A stretch of 64,000 bases of DNA, taken from contig OZ024861.1 of NCBI GenBank assembly GCA_964017155.1, positions 52,803,809 to 52,867,808 on the forward strand, given 5' to 3'. Positions 1-13,600 of the stretch are shown piece after piece; positions within the stretch are counted from its first letter, which is position 1; each line of letters opens with the position of its first letter. This DNA is from Oasisia sp. SBJ-2009 (lineage: Eukaryota; Annelida; Polychaeta; Sabellida; Siboglinidae). Position numbers and translations under genes: made by a program. The notes below the pieces were generated by a model, which saw only the letters and a program-made list of their open reading frames with translations, ran no database searches and had not been told where the DNA came from.

Positions 1-1644
1 CTGATCCCCCGTAGACGGATCGGACTTTGTCGTCGTTTTCCTCGATTTCTCTAACTATCACCCTGTTAAGGTCGCCAAATGCCTCGTCACCTCATCTAGC
101 TAGTGGTTCCTTATTACTCCCGCCGTTTACCCACCGGTCGGCACGGAATTCTGTTGAAAAGAATGTAGACAGACATTTACGCTTCCCCAACTGATCCCCC
201 GTAGACGGACGGGACTTTGTCGTTTTTCTCAGTTTTTCCGACCTATCACCCTGTTAAGGTCGCCAAATGCCTCTCTCGTCGTCTAATGATTTTAAATTAG
301 TGGTTCTTTATTACTCCCGCCGTTTACCCACCGGTCGGCACGGCACGGCACGGAACTTTGTTGAAACAGGTTTAAACAGAAATTCTCGTTTCCCCAACTG
401 ATCCCCCGTAGACGGATCGGACTTTGTCGTTTTCCTCGATTTTCCGAAAGTTGGCCAAATGACGCGCACGGCCATTGCGTTTCCTCGAGAGAGTCGTAGT
501 TACTCCCCGTGTGCGACACACGCCCGAGAAGACCGACCGGCGCGTCGAACTTTGCCGTTTTTCTCGATTCGAAGAACTGATCCCCCTTAGACGGACAGGA
601 CTTTGTCGTTTTCTTCGATTTTTCGAAAGTTGGCAAAATGACGCGCTCGTCGTCTAATGATTTTAAATTAGTGGTTCTTTATTACTCCCGCCGTTTACCC
701 ACCGGTCGGCACGCCACGGCACGGAACTTTGTTGAAACAGGTTTAAACAGAAATTCTCGTTTCCCCAACTGATCCCCCGTAGACGGATCGGACTTTGTCG
801 TTTTCCTCGATTTCCCGAAAGTTGGCAAAATTACGCCCACGGCCATTGGGCTTCCTCGAGAGAGTCGTAGTTACTCCCTGTTCGCGACACACGCCCGAGA
901 AGACCGACCGGCGCGTCGAACTTTGCCGTTTTTCTCGATTCGAAGAACTGATCCCCCGTAGACGGACAGGACTTTGTCGTTTTTCTCGATTTGTTTCCAA
1001 AAGTTGGTAAAACGACGCGCCCGGTCGGTCATTCGTATACATGCACAACTGATCTCTACAGTCTTTCCCGTCTCTCTTCCTCCGTCGGCCCGGGCCGGGC
1101 CCAGCCTGGCCGCGCTGGGCCTGGCCGGACCGGACCGCACCTCAACGTGCGGCCGGGCCGGGCCGGGCCAGGCCGCGCCGGGCAGTTACCGGCGCCCGAC
1201 CGGGCTTCGGTGAACGCGACCGGCGGCAAGGCTTCGGCGCACACGACCGGGCCAGGTTTCGGCACGCCGCTTGCTCAACTGATCCCCCGTAGACGGATAG
1301 GACTTAGTCGTTTTTCTCGATTTGTTTCGAAAAGTTGGCAAAACGACGCGCCCGGTCGGTCATTCGTCTACATGCACAAGTGACCTCTGCCGTCGTCGAG
1401 TCCGTCTTTCCCGTCTCTCTCCCTCCGCCGGACCGGACCGCACCGCACCTCGCCGCGCGGCCGGGCCGCGCCGGGCCGGGCAGTTACCGGCGCCCGACCG
1501 GGCTTCGGTGAACGCGACCGGCGGCAAGGCTTCGGCGCACACGACCGGGCCGGGCTTCGGCATGCGACCGGCGGCCGTGCTTCGGAACGCGACCAGGCTT
1601 CGGCGCACACGACCGGGCCAGGTTTCGGCACGCCGCTTGCTCAA
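1..1644. repeat. Diverged left edge block of the satellite
   Basis: Monomer order read from boundary motifs is A (1-190), B (191-397), C (398-576), a C/B hybrid (577-768), C (769-947), D (948-1279) and a second D (1280-1644). This order, with two D units in tandem and a hybrid unit, does not occur in the homogenised part to the right, although the second D already resembles the D(long) units there. Nothing other than satellite is visible. Confidence 0.85.
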
Positions 1645-4600
1645 CTGATCCCCCGTAGACGGATCGGACTTTGTCGTCGTTTTCCTCGATTTCTCCAACT
1701 ATCACCCTGTTAAGGTCGCCAAATGCCTCGTCACCTCATCTAGTTAGTGGTTCCTTATTGCTGCCGCCGTTTATCCGCCGGTCGTTACGGAATTCTGTTG
1801 AAAAGAATGTAGACAGACATTTACGCTTCCCCAACTGATCCCCCGGAGACGGATGGGACTTTGTCGTTTTTCTCAGTTTTTCCGACTATCACCCTGTTAA
1901 GGTCGCCAAATGCCTCGCTCGTCGTCTAATGATTTTATATTAGTGGTTCCTCATTACTCCCGCTGTTTACCCACCGGTCGGCAGGGCACGGCACGGAACT
2001 TTTTTGAAACAGCTTTAAACAGAAATTCTCATTTCCCCAACTGATCCCCCGTAGACGATCGGACTTTGTCGTTTTCCTCGATTTTCCGAAAGTTGGCAAA
2101 ATGACGCGCACGGTCATTGGGCTTCTCGAGAGAGTCGTAGTTACTCCCCGTGCGCGACACACGCCCGAGATGACCGACCGGCGCGTCGAATTTTGCCGTT
2201 TTTCTCGATTCGCAGAACTGATCCCCCGTAGACGGATAGGACTTAGTCGTTTTTCTCGATTTGTTTCCAAAAGTTGGCAAAACGACGCGCCCGGTCGGTC
2301 ATTCGTCTACATGCACAAGTGACCTCTACCGTCGTCGATTCCGTCTTTCCCGTCTCTCTCCCTCCGCCGGACCGGACCGCACCGCACCTCGCCGCGCGGC
2401 CGGGCCGGGCCGGGCCGGGCCGCGCCGCGCCGCGCAGTTACCGGCGCCCGGCCGGGCTTCGGAACGCGACCAGGCTTCGGCGCACACGACCGGGCCAGGT
2501 TTCGGCACGCCGCTTGCTCAACTGATTCCCCGTAGACGGATCGGATTTGCCGTCGTTTTCCTCGATTTCTCCAACTATCACCCTGTCAAGGTGGCCAAAT
2601 GCCTCGTCACCTCATCTAGCTAGTGGTTTCTTATTACTCCCGCCGTTTACCCACCGGTCGGCACGGAATTCTGTTGAAAAGAATGTACACAGACATTTAC
2701 GCTTCCCCAAGTGATCCCCCGTAGACGGATCGGACTTTGTCGTCGTTTTCCTCGATTTCTCCAACTATCACCCTGATAAGGTCGCCAAATGCCTCGTCAC
2801 CTCATCTAGTTAGTGGTTCCTTATTGCTGCCGCCGTTTATCCGCCGGTCGGTACGGAATTCTGTTGAAAAGAATGTTCACAGACATTTACGCTTCCCCAA
2901 CTGATCCCCCGGAGACGGATGGGACTTTGTCGTTTTTCTCAGTTTTTCCGACTAACACCCTGTTAAGGTCGCCAAATGCCTCGCCCGTCGTCTAATGATT
3001 TTATATTAGTGGTTCCTCATTACTCCCGCTGTTTACCCACCGGTCGGCACGGCACGGCACGGAACTTTTTTGAAACAGCTTTAAACAGAAATTCTCATTT
3101 CCCCAACTGATCCCCCGTAGACGGATCGGACTTTGTCGTTTTCCTCGATTTTCCGAAAGTTGGCAAAATGACGCGCACGGTCATTCGGCTTCCTCCAGAG
3201 AGTCGTAGTTACTCCCCGTGCGCGACACACGCCAGAGAAGACCGACCGGCGCGTCGAACTTTGCCGTTTTTCTCGATTCGCAGAAATGATCCCCCGTAGA
3301 CGGATAGGACTTAGTCGTTTTTCTCGATTTGTTTCCAAAAGTTGGCAAAACGACGCGCCCGGTCGGTCATTCGTCTACATGCACAAGTGACCTCTACCGT
3401 CGTCGAGTCCGTTTTTCCCGTCTCTCTCCCTCCGCCGGACCGGACCGGACCGCACCGCACCTCGCCGCGCGGCCGGCCGCGCCGGGCCGGGCAGTTACCG
3501 GCGCCCGACCGGGCTTCGGTGAACGCGACCGGCGGCAAGGCTTCGGCGCACACGACCGGGCCGGGCTTCGGCATGCGACCGGCGGCCGTGCTTCGGAACG
3601 CGACCTGGCTTCGGCGCACACGACCGGGCCAGGTTTCGGCACGCCGCTTGCTCAACTGATCCACTGTAGACGGATCGGACTTTGTCGTCGTTTTCCTCGA
3701 TTTCTCCAACTATCACCCTGATAAGGTCGCCAAATGCCTCGTCACCTCATCTGGTTAGTGGTTCCTTATTACTGCCGCCGTTTATCCGCCGGTCGGTACG
3801 GAATTCTGTTCAAAAGAATGTAGACAGACATTTACGCTTCCCCAACTGATCCCCCGGAGACGGATGGGACTTTGTCGTTTTTCTCAGTTTTTCCGACTAT
3901 CACCCTGTTAAGGTCGCCAAATGCCTCGCTCGTCGTCTAATGATTTTATATTAGTGGTTCCTCATTACTCCCGCTGTTTACCCACCGGTCGGCACGGCAC
4001 GGCACGGAACTTTTTTGAAACAGCTTTGAACAGAAATTCTCATTTCCCCAACTGATCCCCCGTAGACGATCGGACTTTGTCGTTTTCCTCGATTTTCCGA
4101 AAGTTGGCAAAATGACGCGCACGGTCATTGGGCTTCCTCGAGAGAGTCGTAGTTACTCCCCGTGCGCGACACACGCCCGAGATGACCGACCGGCGCGTCG
4201 AATTTTGCCGTTTTTCTCGATTCGCAGAACTGATCCCCCGTAGACGGATAGGACTTAGTCGTTTTTTTCGATTTGTTTCCAAAAGTTGGCAAAACGACAC
4301 GCCCGGTCGGTCATTCGTCTACATGCACAAGTGACCTCTACCGTCGTCGATTCCGTCTTTCCCGTCTCTCTCCCTCCGCCGGACCGGACCGCACTGCACC
4401 TCGCCGCGCGGCCGGGCCGGGCCGGGCCGGGCCGGGCCGCGCCGCGCCGCGCCGCGCAGTTACCGGCGCCCGGCCGGGCTTCGGAACGCGACCAGGCTTC
4501 GGCGCACACGACCGGGCCAGGTTTCGGCACGCCGCTTGCTCAACTGATCCCCCGTAGACGGATCGGATTTGCCGTCGTTTTCCTCGATTTCTCCAACTAT

Positions 4601-7600
4601 CACCCTGTCAAGGTGGCCAAATGCCTCTTCACCTCATCTAGCTAGTGGTTTCTTATTACTCCCGCCGTTTACCCACCGGTCGGCACGGAATTCTGTTGAA
4701 AAGAATGTAGACAGACATTTACGCTTCCCCAAGTGATCCCCCGTAGACGGATCGGACTTTGTCGTCGTTTTCCTCGATTTCTCCAACTATCACCATGTTA
4801 AGGTCGCCAAATGCCTCGTCACCTCATCTAGTTAGTGGTTCCTTATTGCTGCCGCCGTTTATCCGCCGGTCGGTACGGAATTCTGTTGAAAAGAATGTTG
4901 ACAGACATTTACGCTTCCCCAACTGATCCCCCGGAGACGGATGGGACTTTGTCGTTTTTCTCAGTTTTTCCGACTAACACCCTGTTAAGGTCGCCAAATG
5001 CGTCGCCCGTCGTCTAATGATTTTATATTAGTGGTTCCTCATTACTCCCGCTGTTTACCCACCGGTCGGCACGGCACGGCACGGAACTTTTTTGAAACAG
5101 CTTTAAACAGAAATTCTCATTTCCCCAACTGATCCCCCGTAGACGGATCGGACTTTGTCGTTTTCCTCGATTTTCCGAAAGTTGGCAAAATGACGCGCAC
5201 GGTCATTCGGCTTCCTCGAGAGAGTCGTAGTTACTCCCCGTGCGCGACACACGCCCGAGAAGACCGACCGGCGCGTCGAACTTTGCCGTTTTTCTCGATT
5301 CGCAGAACTGATCCCCCGTAGACGGATAGGACTTAGTCGTTTTTCTCGATTTGTTTCCAAAAGTTGGCAAAACGACGCGCCCGGTCGGTCATTCGTCTAC
5401 ATGCACAAGTGACCTCCACCGTCGTCGAGTCCGTCTTTCCCGTCTCTCTCCCTCCGCCGGACCGGACCGCACCGCACCGCACCTCGCCGCGCGGCCGGGC
5501 CGCGCCGGGCCGGGCAGTTACCGGCGCCCGACCGGGCTTCGGTGAACGCGACCGGCGGCAAGGCTTCGGCGCACACGACCGGGCCGGGCTTCGGCATGCG
5601 ACCGGCGGCCGTGCTTCGGAACGCGACCAGGCTTCGGCGCACACGACCGGGCCAGGTTTCGGCACGCCGCTTGCTCAACTGATCCCCCGTAGACGGATCG
5701 GACTTTGTCGTCGTTTTCCTCGATTTCTCCAACTATCACCCTGTTAAGGTCGCCAAATGCCTCGTCACCTCATCTAGTTAGTGGTTCCTTATTGCTGCCG
5801 CCGTTTATCCGCCGGTCGTTACGGAATTCTGTTGAAAAGAATGTAGACAGACATTTACGCTTCCCCAACTGATCCCCCGGAGACGGATGGGACTTTGTCG
5901 TTTTTCTCAGTTTTTCCGACTATCACCCTGTTAAGGTCGCCAAATGCCTCGCTCGTCGTCTAATGATTTTATATTAGTGGTTCCTCATTACTCCCGCTGT
6001 TTACCCACCGGTCGGCAGGGCACGGCACGGAACTTTTTTGAAACAGCTTTAAACAGAAATTCTCATTTCCCCAACTGATCCCCCGTAGACGATCGGACTT
6101 TGTCGTTTTCCTCGATTTTCCGAAAGTTGGCAAAATGACGCGCACGGTCATTGGGCTTCTCGAGAGAGTCGTAGTTACTCCCCGTGCGCGACACACGCCC
6201 GAGATGACCGACCGGCGCGTCGAATTTTGCCGTTTTTCTCGATTCGCAGAACTGATCCCCCGTAGACGGATAGGACTTAGTCGTTTTTCTCGATTTGTTT
6301 CCAAAAGTTGGCAAAACGACGCGCCCGGTCGGTCATTCGTCTACATGCACAAGTGACCTCTACCGTCGTCGATTCCGTCTTTCCCGTCTCTCTCCCTCCG
6401 CCGGACCGGACCGCACCGCACCTCGCCGCGCGGCCGGGCCGGGCCGGGCCGGGCCGCGCCGCGCCGCGCAGTTACCGGCGCCCGGCCGGGCTTCGGAACG
6501 CGACCAGGCTTCGGCGCACACGACCGGGCCAGGTTTCGGCACGCCGCTTGCTCAACTGATTCCCCGTAGACGGATCGGATTTGCCGTCGTTTTCCTCGAT
6601 TTCTCCAACTATCACCCTGTCAAGGTGGCCAAATGCCTCGTCACCTCATCTAGCTAGTGGTTTCTTATTACTCCCGCCGTTTACCCACCGGTCGGCACGG
6701 AATTCTGTTGAAAAGAATGTACACAGACATTTACGCTTCCCCAAGTGATCCCCCGTAGACGGATCGGACTTTGTCGTCGTTTTCCTCGATTTCTCCAACT
6801 ATCACCCTGATAAGGTCGCCAAATGCCTCGTCACCTCATCTAGTTAGTGGTTCCTTATTGCTGCCGCCGTTTATCCGCCGGTCGGTACGGAATTCTGTTG
6901 AAAAGAATGTTCACAGACATTTACGCTTCCCCAACTGATCCCCCGGAGACGGATGGGACTTTGTCGTTTTTCTCAGTTTTTCCGACTAACACCCTGTTAA
7001 GGTCGCCAAATGCCTCGCCCGTCGTCTAATGATTTTATATTAGTGGTTCCTCATTACTCCCGCTGTTTACCCACCGGTCGGCACGGCACGGCACGGAACT
7101 TTTTTGAAACAGCTTTAAACAGAAATTCTCATTTCCCCAACTGATCCCCCGTAGACGGATCGGACTTTGTCGTTTTCCTCGATTTTCCGAAAGTTGGCAA
7201 AATGACGCGCACGGTCATTCGGCTTCCTCCAGAGAGTCGTAGTTACTCCCCGTGCGCGACACACGCCAGAGAAGACCGACCGGCGCGTCGAACTTTGCCG
7301 TTTTTCTCGATTCGCAGAAATGATCCCCCGTAGACGGATAGGACTTAGTCGTTTTTCTCGATTTGTTTCCAAAAGTTGGCAAAACGACGCGCCCGGTCGG
7401 TCATTCGTCTACATGCACAAGTGACCTCTACCGTCGTCGAGTCCGTTTTTCCCGTCTCTCTCCCTCCGCCGGACCGGACCGGACCGCACCGCACCTCGCC
7501 GCGCGGCCGGCCGCGCCGGGCCGGGCAGTTACCGGCGCCCGACCGGGCTTCGGTGAACGCGACCGGCGGCAAGGCTTCGGCGCACACGACCGGGCCGGGC

Positions 7601-10600
7601 TTCGGCATGCGACCGGCGGCCGTGCTTCGGAACGCGACCTGGCTTCGGCGCACACGACCGGGCCAGGTTTCGGCACGCCGCTTGCTCAACTGATCCACTG
7701 TAGACGGATCGGACTTTGTCGTCGTTTTCCTCGATTTCTCCAACTATCACCCTGATAAGGTCGCCAAATGCCTCGTCACCTCATCTGGTTAGTGGTTCCT
7801 TATTACTGCCGCCGTTTATCCGCCGGTCGGTACGGAATTCTGTTCAAAAGAATGTAGACAGACATTTACGCTTCCCCAACTGATCCCCCGGAGACGGATG
7901 GGACTTTGTCGTTTTTCTCAGTTTTTCCGACTATCACCCTGTTAAGGTCGCCAAATGCCTCGCTCGTCGTCTAATGATTTTATATTAGTGGTTCCTCATT
8001 ACTCCCGCTGTTTACCCACCGGTCGGCACGGCACGGCACGGAACTTTTTTGAAACAGCTTTGAACAGAAATTCTCATTTCCCCAACTGATCCCCCGTAGA
8101 CGATCGGACTTTGTCGTTTTCCTCGATTTTCCGAAAGTTGGCAAAATGACGCGCACGGTCATTGGGCTTCCTCGAGAGAGTCGTAGTTACTCCCCGTGCG
8201 CGACACACGCCCGAGATGACCGACCGGCGCGTCGAATTTTGCCGTTTTTCTCGATTCGCAGAACTGATCCCCCGTAGACGGATAGGACTTAGTCGTTTTT
8301 TTCGATTTGTTTCCAAAAGTTGGCAAAACGACACGCCCGGTCGGTCATTCGTCTACATGCACAAGTGACCTCTACCGTCGTCGATTCCGTCTTTCCCGTC
8401 TCTCTCCCTCCGCCGGACCGGACCGCACTGCACCTCGCCGCGCGGCCGGGCCGGGCCGGGCCGGGCCGGGCCGCGCCGCGCCGCGCCGCGCAGTTACCGG
8501 CGCCCGGCCGGGCTTCGGAACGCGACCAGGCTTCGGCGCACACGACCGGGCCAGGTTTCGGCACGCCGCTTGCTCAACTGATCCCCCGTAGACGGATCGG
8601 ATTTGCCGTCGTTTTCCTCGATTTCTCCAACTATCACCCTGTCAAGGTGGCCAAATGCCTCTTCACCTCATCTAGCTAGTGGTTTCTTATTACTCCCGCC
8701 GTTTACCCACCGGTCGGCACGGAATTCTGTTGAAAAGAATGTAGACAGACATTTACGCTTCCCCAAGTGATCCCCCGTAGACGGATCGGACTTTGTCGTC
8801 GTTTTCCTCGATTTCTCCAACTATCACCATGTTAAGGTCGCCAAATGCCTCGTCACCTCATCTAGTTAGTGGTTCCTTATTGCTGCCGCCGTTTATCCGC
8901 CGGTCGGTACGGAATTCTGTTGAAAAGAATGTTGACAGACATTTACGCTTCCCCAACTGATCCCCCGGAGACGGATGGGACTTTGTCGTTTTTCTCAGTT
9001 TTTCCGACTAACACCCTGTTAAGGTCGCCAAATGCGTCGCCCGTCGTCTAATGATTTTATATTAGTGGTTCCTCATTACTCCCGCTGTTTACCCACCGGT
9101 CGGCACGGCACGGCACGGAACTTTTTTGAAACAGCTTTAAACAGAAATTCTCATTTCCCCAACTGATCCCCCGTAGACGGATCGGACTTTGTCGTTTTCC
9201 TCGATTTTCCGAAAGTTGGCAAAATGACGCGCACGGTCATTCGGCTTCCTCGAGAGAGTCGTAGTTACTCCCCGTGCGCGACACACGCCCGAGAAGACCG
9301 ACCGGCGCGTCGAACTTTGCCGTTTTTCTCGATTCGCAGAACTGATCCCCCGTAGACGGATAGGACTTAGTCGTTTTTCTCGATTTGTTTCCAAAAGTTG
9401 GCAAAACGACGCGCCCGGTCGGTCATTCGTCTACATGCACAAGTGACCTCCACCGTCGTCGAGTCCGTCTTTCCCGTCTCTCTCCCTCCGCCGGACCGGA
9501 CCGCACCGCACCGCACCTCGCCGCGCGGCCGGGCCGCGCCGGGCCGGGCAGTTACCGGCGCCCGACCGGGCTTCGGTGAACGCGACCGGCGGCAAGGCTT
9601 CGGCGCACACGACCGGGCCGGGCTTCGGCATGCGACCGGCGGCCGTGCTTCGGAACGCGACCAGGCTTCGGCGCACACGACCGGGCCAGGTTTCGGCACG
9701 CCGCTTGCTCAACTGATCCCCCGTAGACGGATCGGACTTTGTCGTCGTTTTCCTCGATTTCTCCAACTATCACCCTGTTAAGGTCGCCAAATGCCTCGTC
9801 ACCTCATCTAGTTAGTGGTTCCTTATTGCTGCCGCCGTTTATCCGCCGGTCGTTACGGAATTCTGTTGAAAAGAATGTAGACAGACATTTACGCTTCCCC
9901 AACTGATCCCCCGGAGACGGATGGGACTTTGTCGTTTTTCTCAGTTTTTCCGACTATCACCCTGTTAAGGTCGCCAAATGCCTCGCTCGTCGTCTAATGA
10001 TTTTATATTAGTGGTTCCTCATTACTCCCGCTGTTTACCCACCGGTCGGCAGGGCACGGCACGGAACTTTTTTGAAACAGCTTTAAACAGAAATTCTCAT
10101 TTCCCCAACTGATCCCCCGTAGACGATCGGACTTTGTCGTTTTCCTCGATTTTCCGAAAGTTGGCAAAATGACGCGCACGGTCATTGGGCTTCTCGAGAG
10201 AGTCGTAGTTACTCCCCGTGCGCGACACACGCCCGAGATGACCGACCGGCGCGTCGAATTTTGCCGTTTTTCTCGATTCGCAGAACTGATCCCCCGTAGA
10301 CGGATAGGACTTAGTCGTTTTTCTCGATTTGTTTCCAAAAGTTGGCAAAACGACGCGCCCGGTCGGTCATTCGTCTACATGCACAAGTGACCTCTACCGT
10401 CGTCGATTCCGTCTTTCCCGTCTCTCTCCCTCCGCCGGACCGGACCGCACCGCACCTCGCCGCGCGGCCGGGCCGGGCCGGGCCGGGCCGCGCCGCGCCG
10501 CGCAGTTACCGGCGCCCGGCCGGGCTTCGGAACGCGACCAGGCTTCGGCGCACACGACCGGGCCAGGTTTCGGCACGCCGCTTGCTCAACTGATTCCCCG

Positions 10601-13600
10601 TAGACGGATCGGATTTGCCGTCGTTTTCCTCGATTTCTCCAACTATCACCCTGTCAAGGTGGCCAAATGCCTCGTCACCTCATCTAGCTAGTGGTTTCTT
10701 ATTACTCCCGCCGTTTACCCACCGGTCGGCACGGAATTCTGTTGAAAAGAATGTACACAGACATTTACGCTTCCCCAAGTGATCCCCCGTAGACGGATCG
10801 GACTTTGTCGTCGTTTTCCTCGATTTCTCCAACTATCACCCTGATAAGGTCGCCAAATGCCTCGTCACCTCATCTAGTTAGTGGTTCCTTATTGCTGCCG
10901 CCGTTTATCCGCCGGTCGGTACGGAATTCTGTTGAAAAGAATGTTCACAGACATTTACGCTTCCCCAACTGATCCCCCGGAGACGGATGGGACTTTGTCG
11001 TTTTTCTCAGTTTTTCCGACTAACACCCTGTTAAGGTCGCCAAATGCCTCGCCCGTCGTCTAATGATTTTATATTAGTGGTTCCTCATTACTCCCGCTGT
11101 TTACCCACCGGTCGGCACGGCACGGCACGGAACTTTTTTGAAACAGCTTTAAACAGAAATTCTCATTTCCCCAACTGATCCCCCGTAGACGGATCGGACT
11201 TTGTCGTTTTCCTCGATTTTCCGAAAGTTGGCAAAATGACGCGCACGGTCATTCGGCTTCCTCCAGAGAGTCGTAGTTACTCCCCGTGCGCGACACACGC
11301 CAGAGAAGACCGACCGGCGCGTCGAACTTTGCCGTTTTTCTCGATTCGCAGAACTGATCCCCCGTAGACGGATAGGACTTAGTCGTTTTTCTCGATTTGT
11401 TTCCAAAAGTTGGCAAAACGACGCGCCCGGTCGGTCATTCGTCTACATGCACAAGTGACCTCTACCGTCGTCGAGTCCGTTTTTCCCGTCTCTCTCCCTC
11501 CGCCGGACCGGACCGGACCGCACCGCACCTCGCCGCGCGGCCGGCCGCGCCGGGCCGGGCAGTTACCGGCGCCCGACCGGGCTTCGGTGAACGCGACCGG
11601 CGGCAAGGCTTCGGCGCACACGACCGGGCCGGGCTTCGGCATGCGACCGGCGGCCGTGCTTCGGAACGCGACCTGGCTTCGGCGCACACGACCGGGCCAG
11701 GTTTCGGCACGCCGCTTGCTCAACTGATCCACTGTAGACGGATCGGACTTTGTCGTCGTTTTCCTCGATTTCTCCAACTATCACCCTGATAAGGTCGCCA
11801 AATGCCTCGTCACCTCATCTGGTTAGTGGTTCCTTATTACTGCCGCCGTTTATCCGCCGGTCGGTACGGAATTCTGTTCAAAAGAATGTAGACAGACATT
11901 TACGCTTCCCCAACTGATCCCCCGGAGACGGATGGGACTTTGTCGTTTTTCTCAGTTTTTCCGACTATCACCCTGTTAAGGTCGCCAAATGCCTCGCTCG
12001 TCGTCTAATGATTTTATATTAGTGGTTCCTCATTACTCCCGCTGTTTACCCACCGGTCGGCACGGCACGGCACGGAACTTTTTTGAAACAGCTTTGAACA
12101 GAAATTCTCATTTCCCCAACTGATCCCCCGTAGACGATCGGACTTTGTCGTTTTCCTCGATTTTCCGAAAGTTGGCAAAATGACGCGCACGGTCATTGGG
12201 CTTCCTCGAGAGAGTCGTAGTTACTCCCCGTGCGCGACACACGCCCGAGATGACCGACCGGCGCGTCGAATTTTGCCGTTTTTCTCGATTCGCAGAACTG
12301 ATCCCCCGTAGACGGATAGGACTTAGTCGTTTTTTTCGATTTGTTTCCAAAAGTTGGCAAAACGACACGCCCGGTCGGTCATTCGTCTACATGCACAAGT
12401 GACCTCTACCGTCGTCGATTCCGTCTTTCCCGTCTCTCTCCCTCCGCCGGACCGGACCGCACTGCACCTCGCCGCGCGGCCGGGCCGGGCCGGGCCGGGC
12501 CGGGCCGGGCCGCGCCGCGCCGCGCCGCGCAGTTACCGGCGCCCGGCCGGGCTTCGGAACGCGACCAGGCTTCGGCGCACACGACCGGGCCAGGTTTCGG
12601 CACGCCGCTTGCTCAACTGATCCCCCGTAGACGGATCGGATTTGCCGTCGTTTTCCTCGATTTCTCCAACTATCACCCTGTCAAGGTGGCCAAATGCCTC
12701 TTCACCTCATCTAGCTAGTGGTTTCTTATTACTCCCGCCGTTTACCCACCGGTCGGCACGGAATTCTGTTGAAAAGAATGTAGACAGACATTTACGCTTC
12801 CCCAAGTGATCCCCCGTAGACGGATCGGACTTTGTCGTCGTTTTCCTCGATTTCTCCAACTATCACCATGTTAAGGTCGCCAAATGCCTCGTCACCTCAT
12901 CTAGTTAGTGGTTCCTTATTGCTGCCGCCGTTTATCCGCCGGTCGGTACGGAATTCTGTTGAAAAGAATGTTGACAGACATTTACGCTTCCCCAACTGAT
13001 CCCCCGGAGACGGATGGGACTTTGTCGTTTTTCTCAGTTTTTCCGACTAACACCCTGTTAAGGTCGCCAAATGCGTCGCCCGTCGTCTAATGATTTTATA
13101 TTAGTGGTTCCTCATTACTCCCGCTGTTTACCCACCGGTCGGCACGGCACGGCACGGAACTTTTTTGAAACAGCTTTAAACAGAAATTCTCATTTCCCCA
13201 ACTGATCCCCCGTAGACGGATCGGACTTTGTCGTTTTCCTCGATTTTCCGAAAGTTGGCAAAATGACGCGCACGGTCATTCGGCTTCCTCGAGAGAGTCG
13301 TAGTTACTCCCCGTGCGCGACACACGCCCGAGAAGACCGACCGGCGCGTCGAACTTTGCCGTTTTTCTCGATTCGCAGAACTGATCCCCCGTAGACGGAT
13401 AGGACTTAGTCGTTTTTCTCGATTTGTTTCCAAAAGTTGGCAAAACGACGCGCCCGGTCGGTCATTCGTCTACATGCACAAGTGACCTCCACCGTCGTCG
13501 AGTCCGTCTTTCCCGTCTCTCTCCCTCCGCCGGACCGGACCGCACCGCACCGCACCTCGCCGCGCGGCCGGGCCGCGCCGGGCCGGGCAGTTACCGGCGC

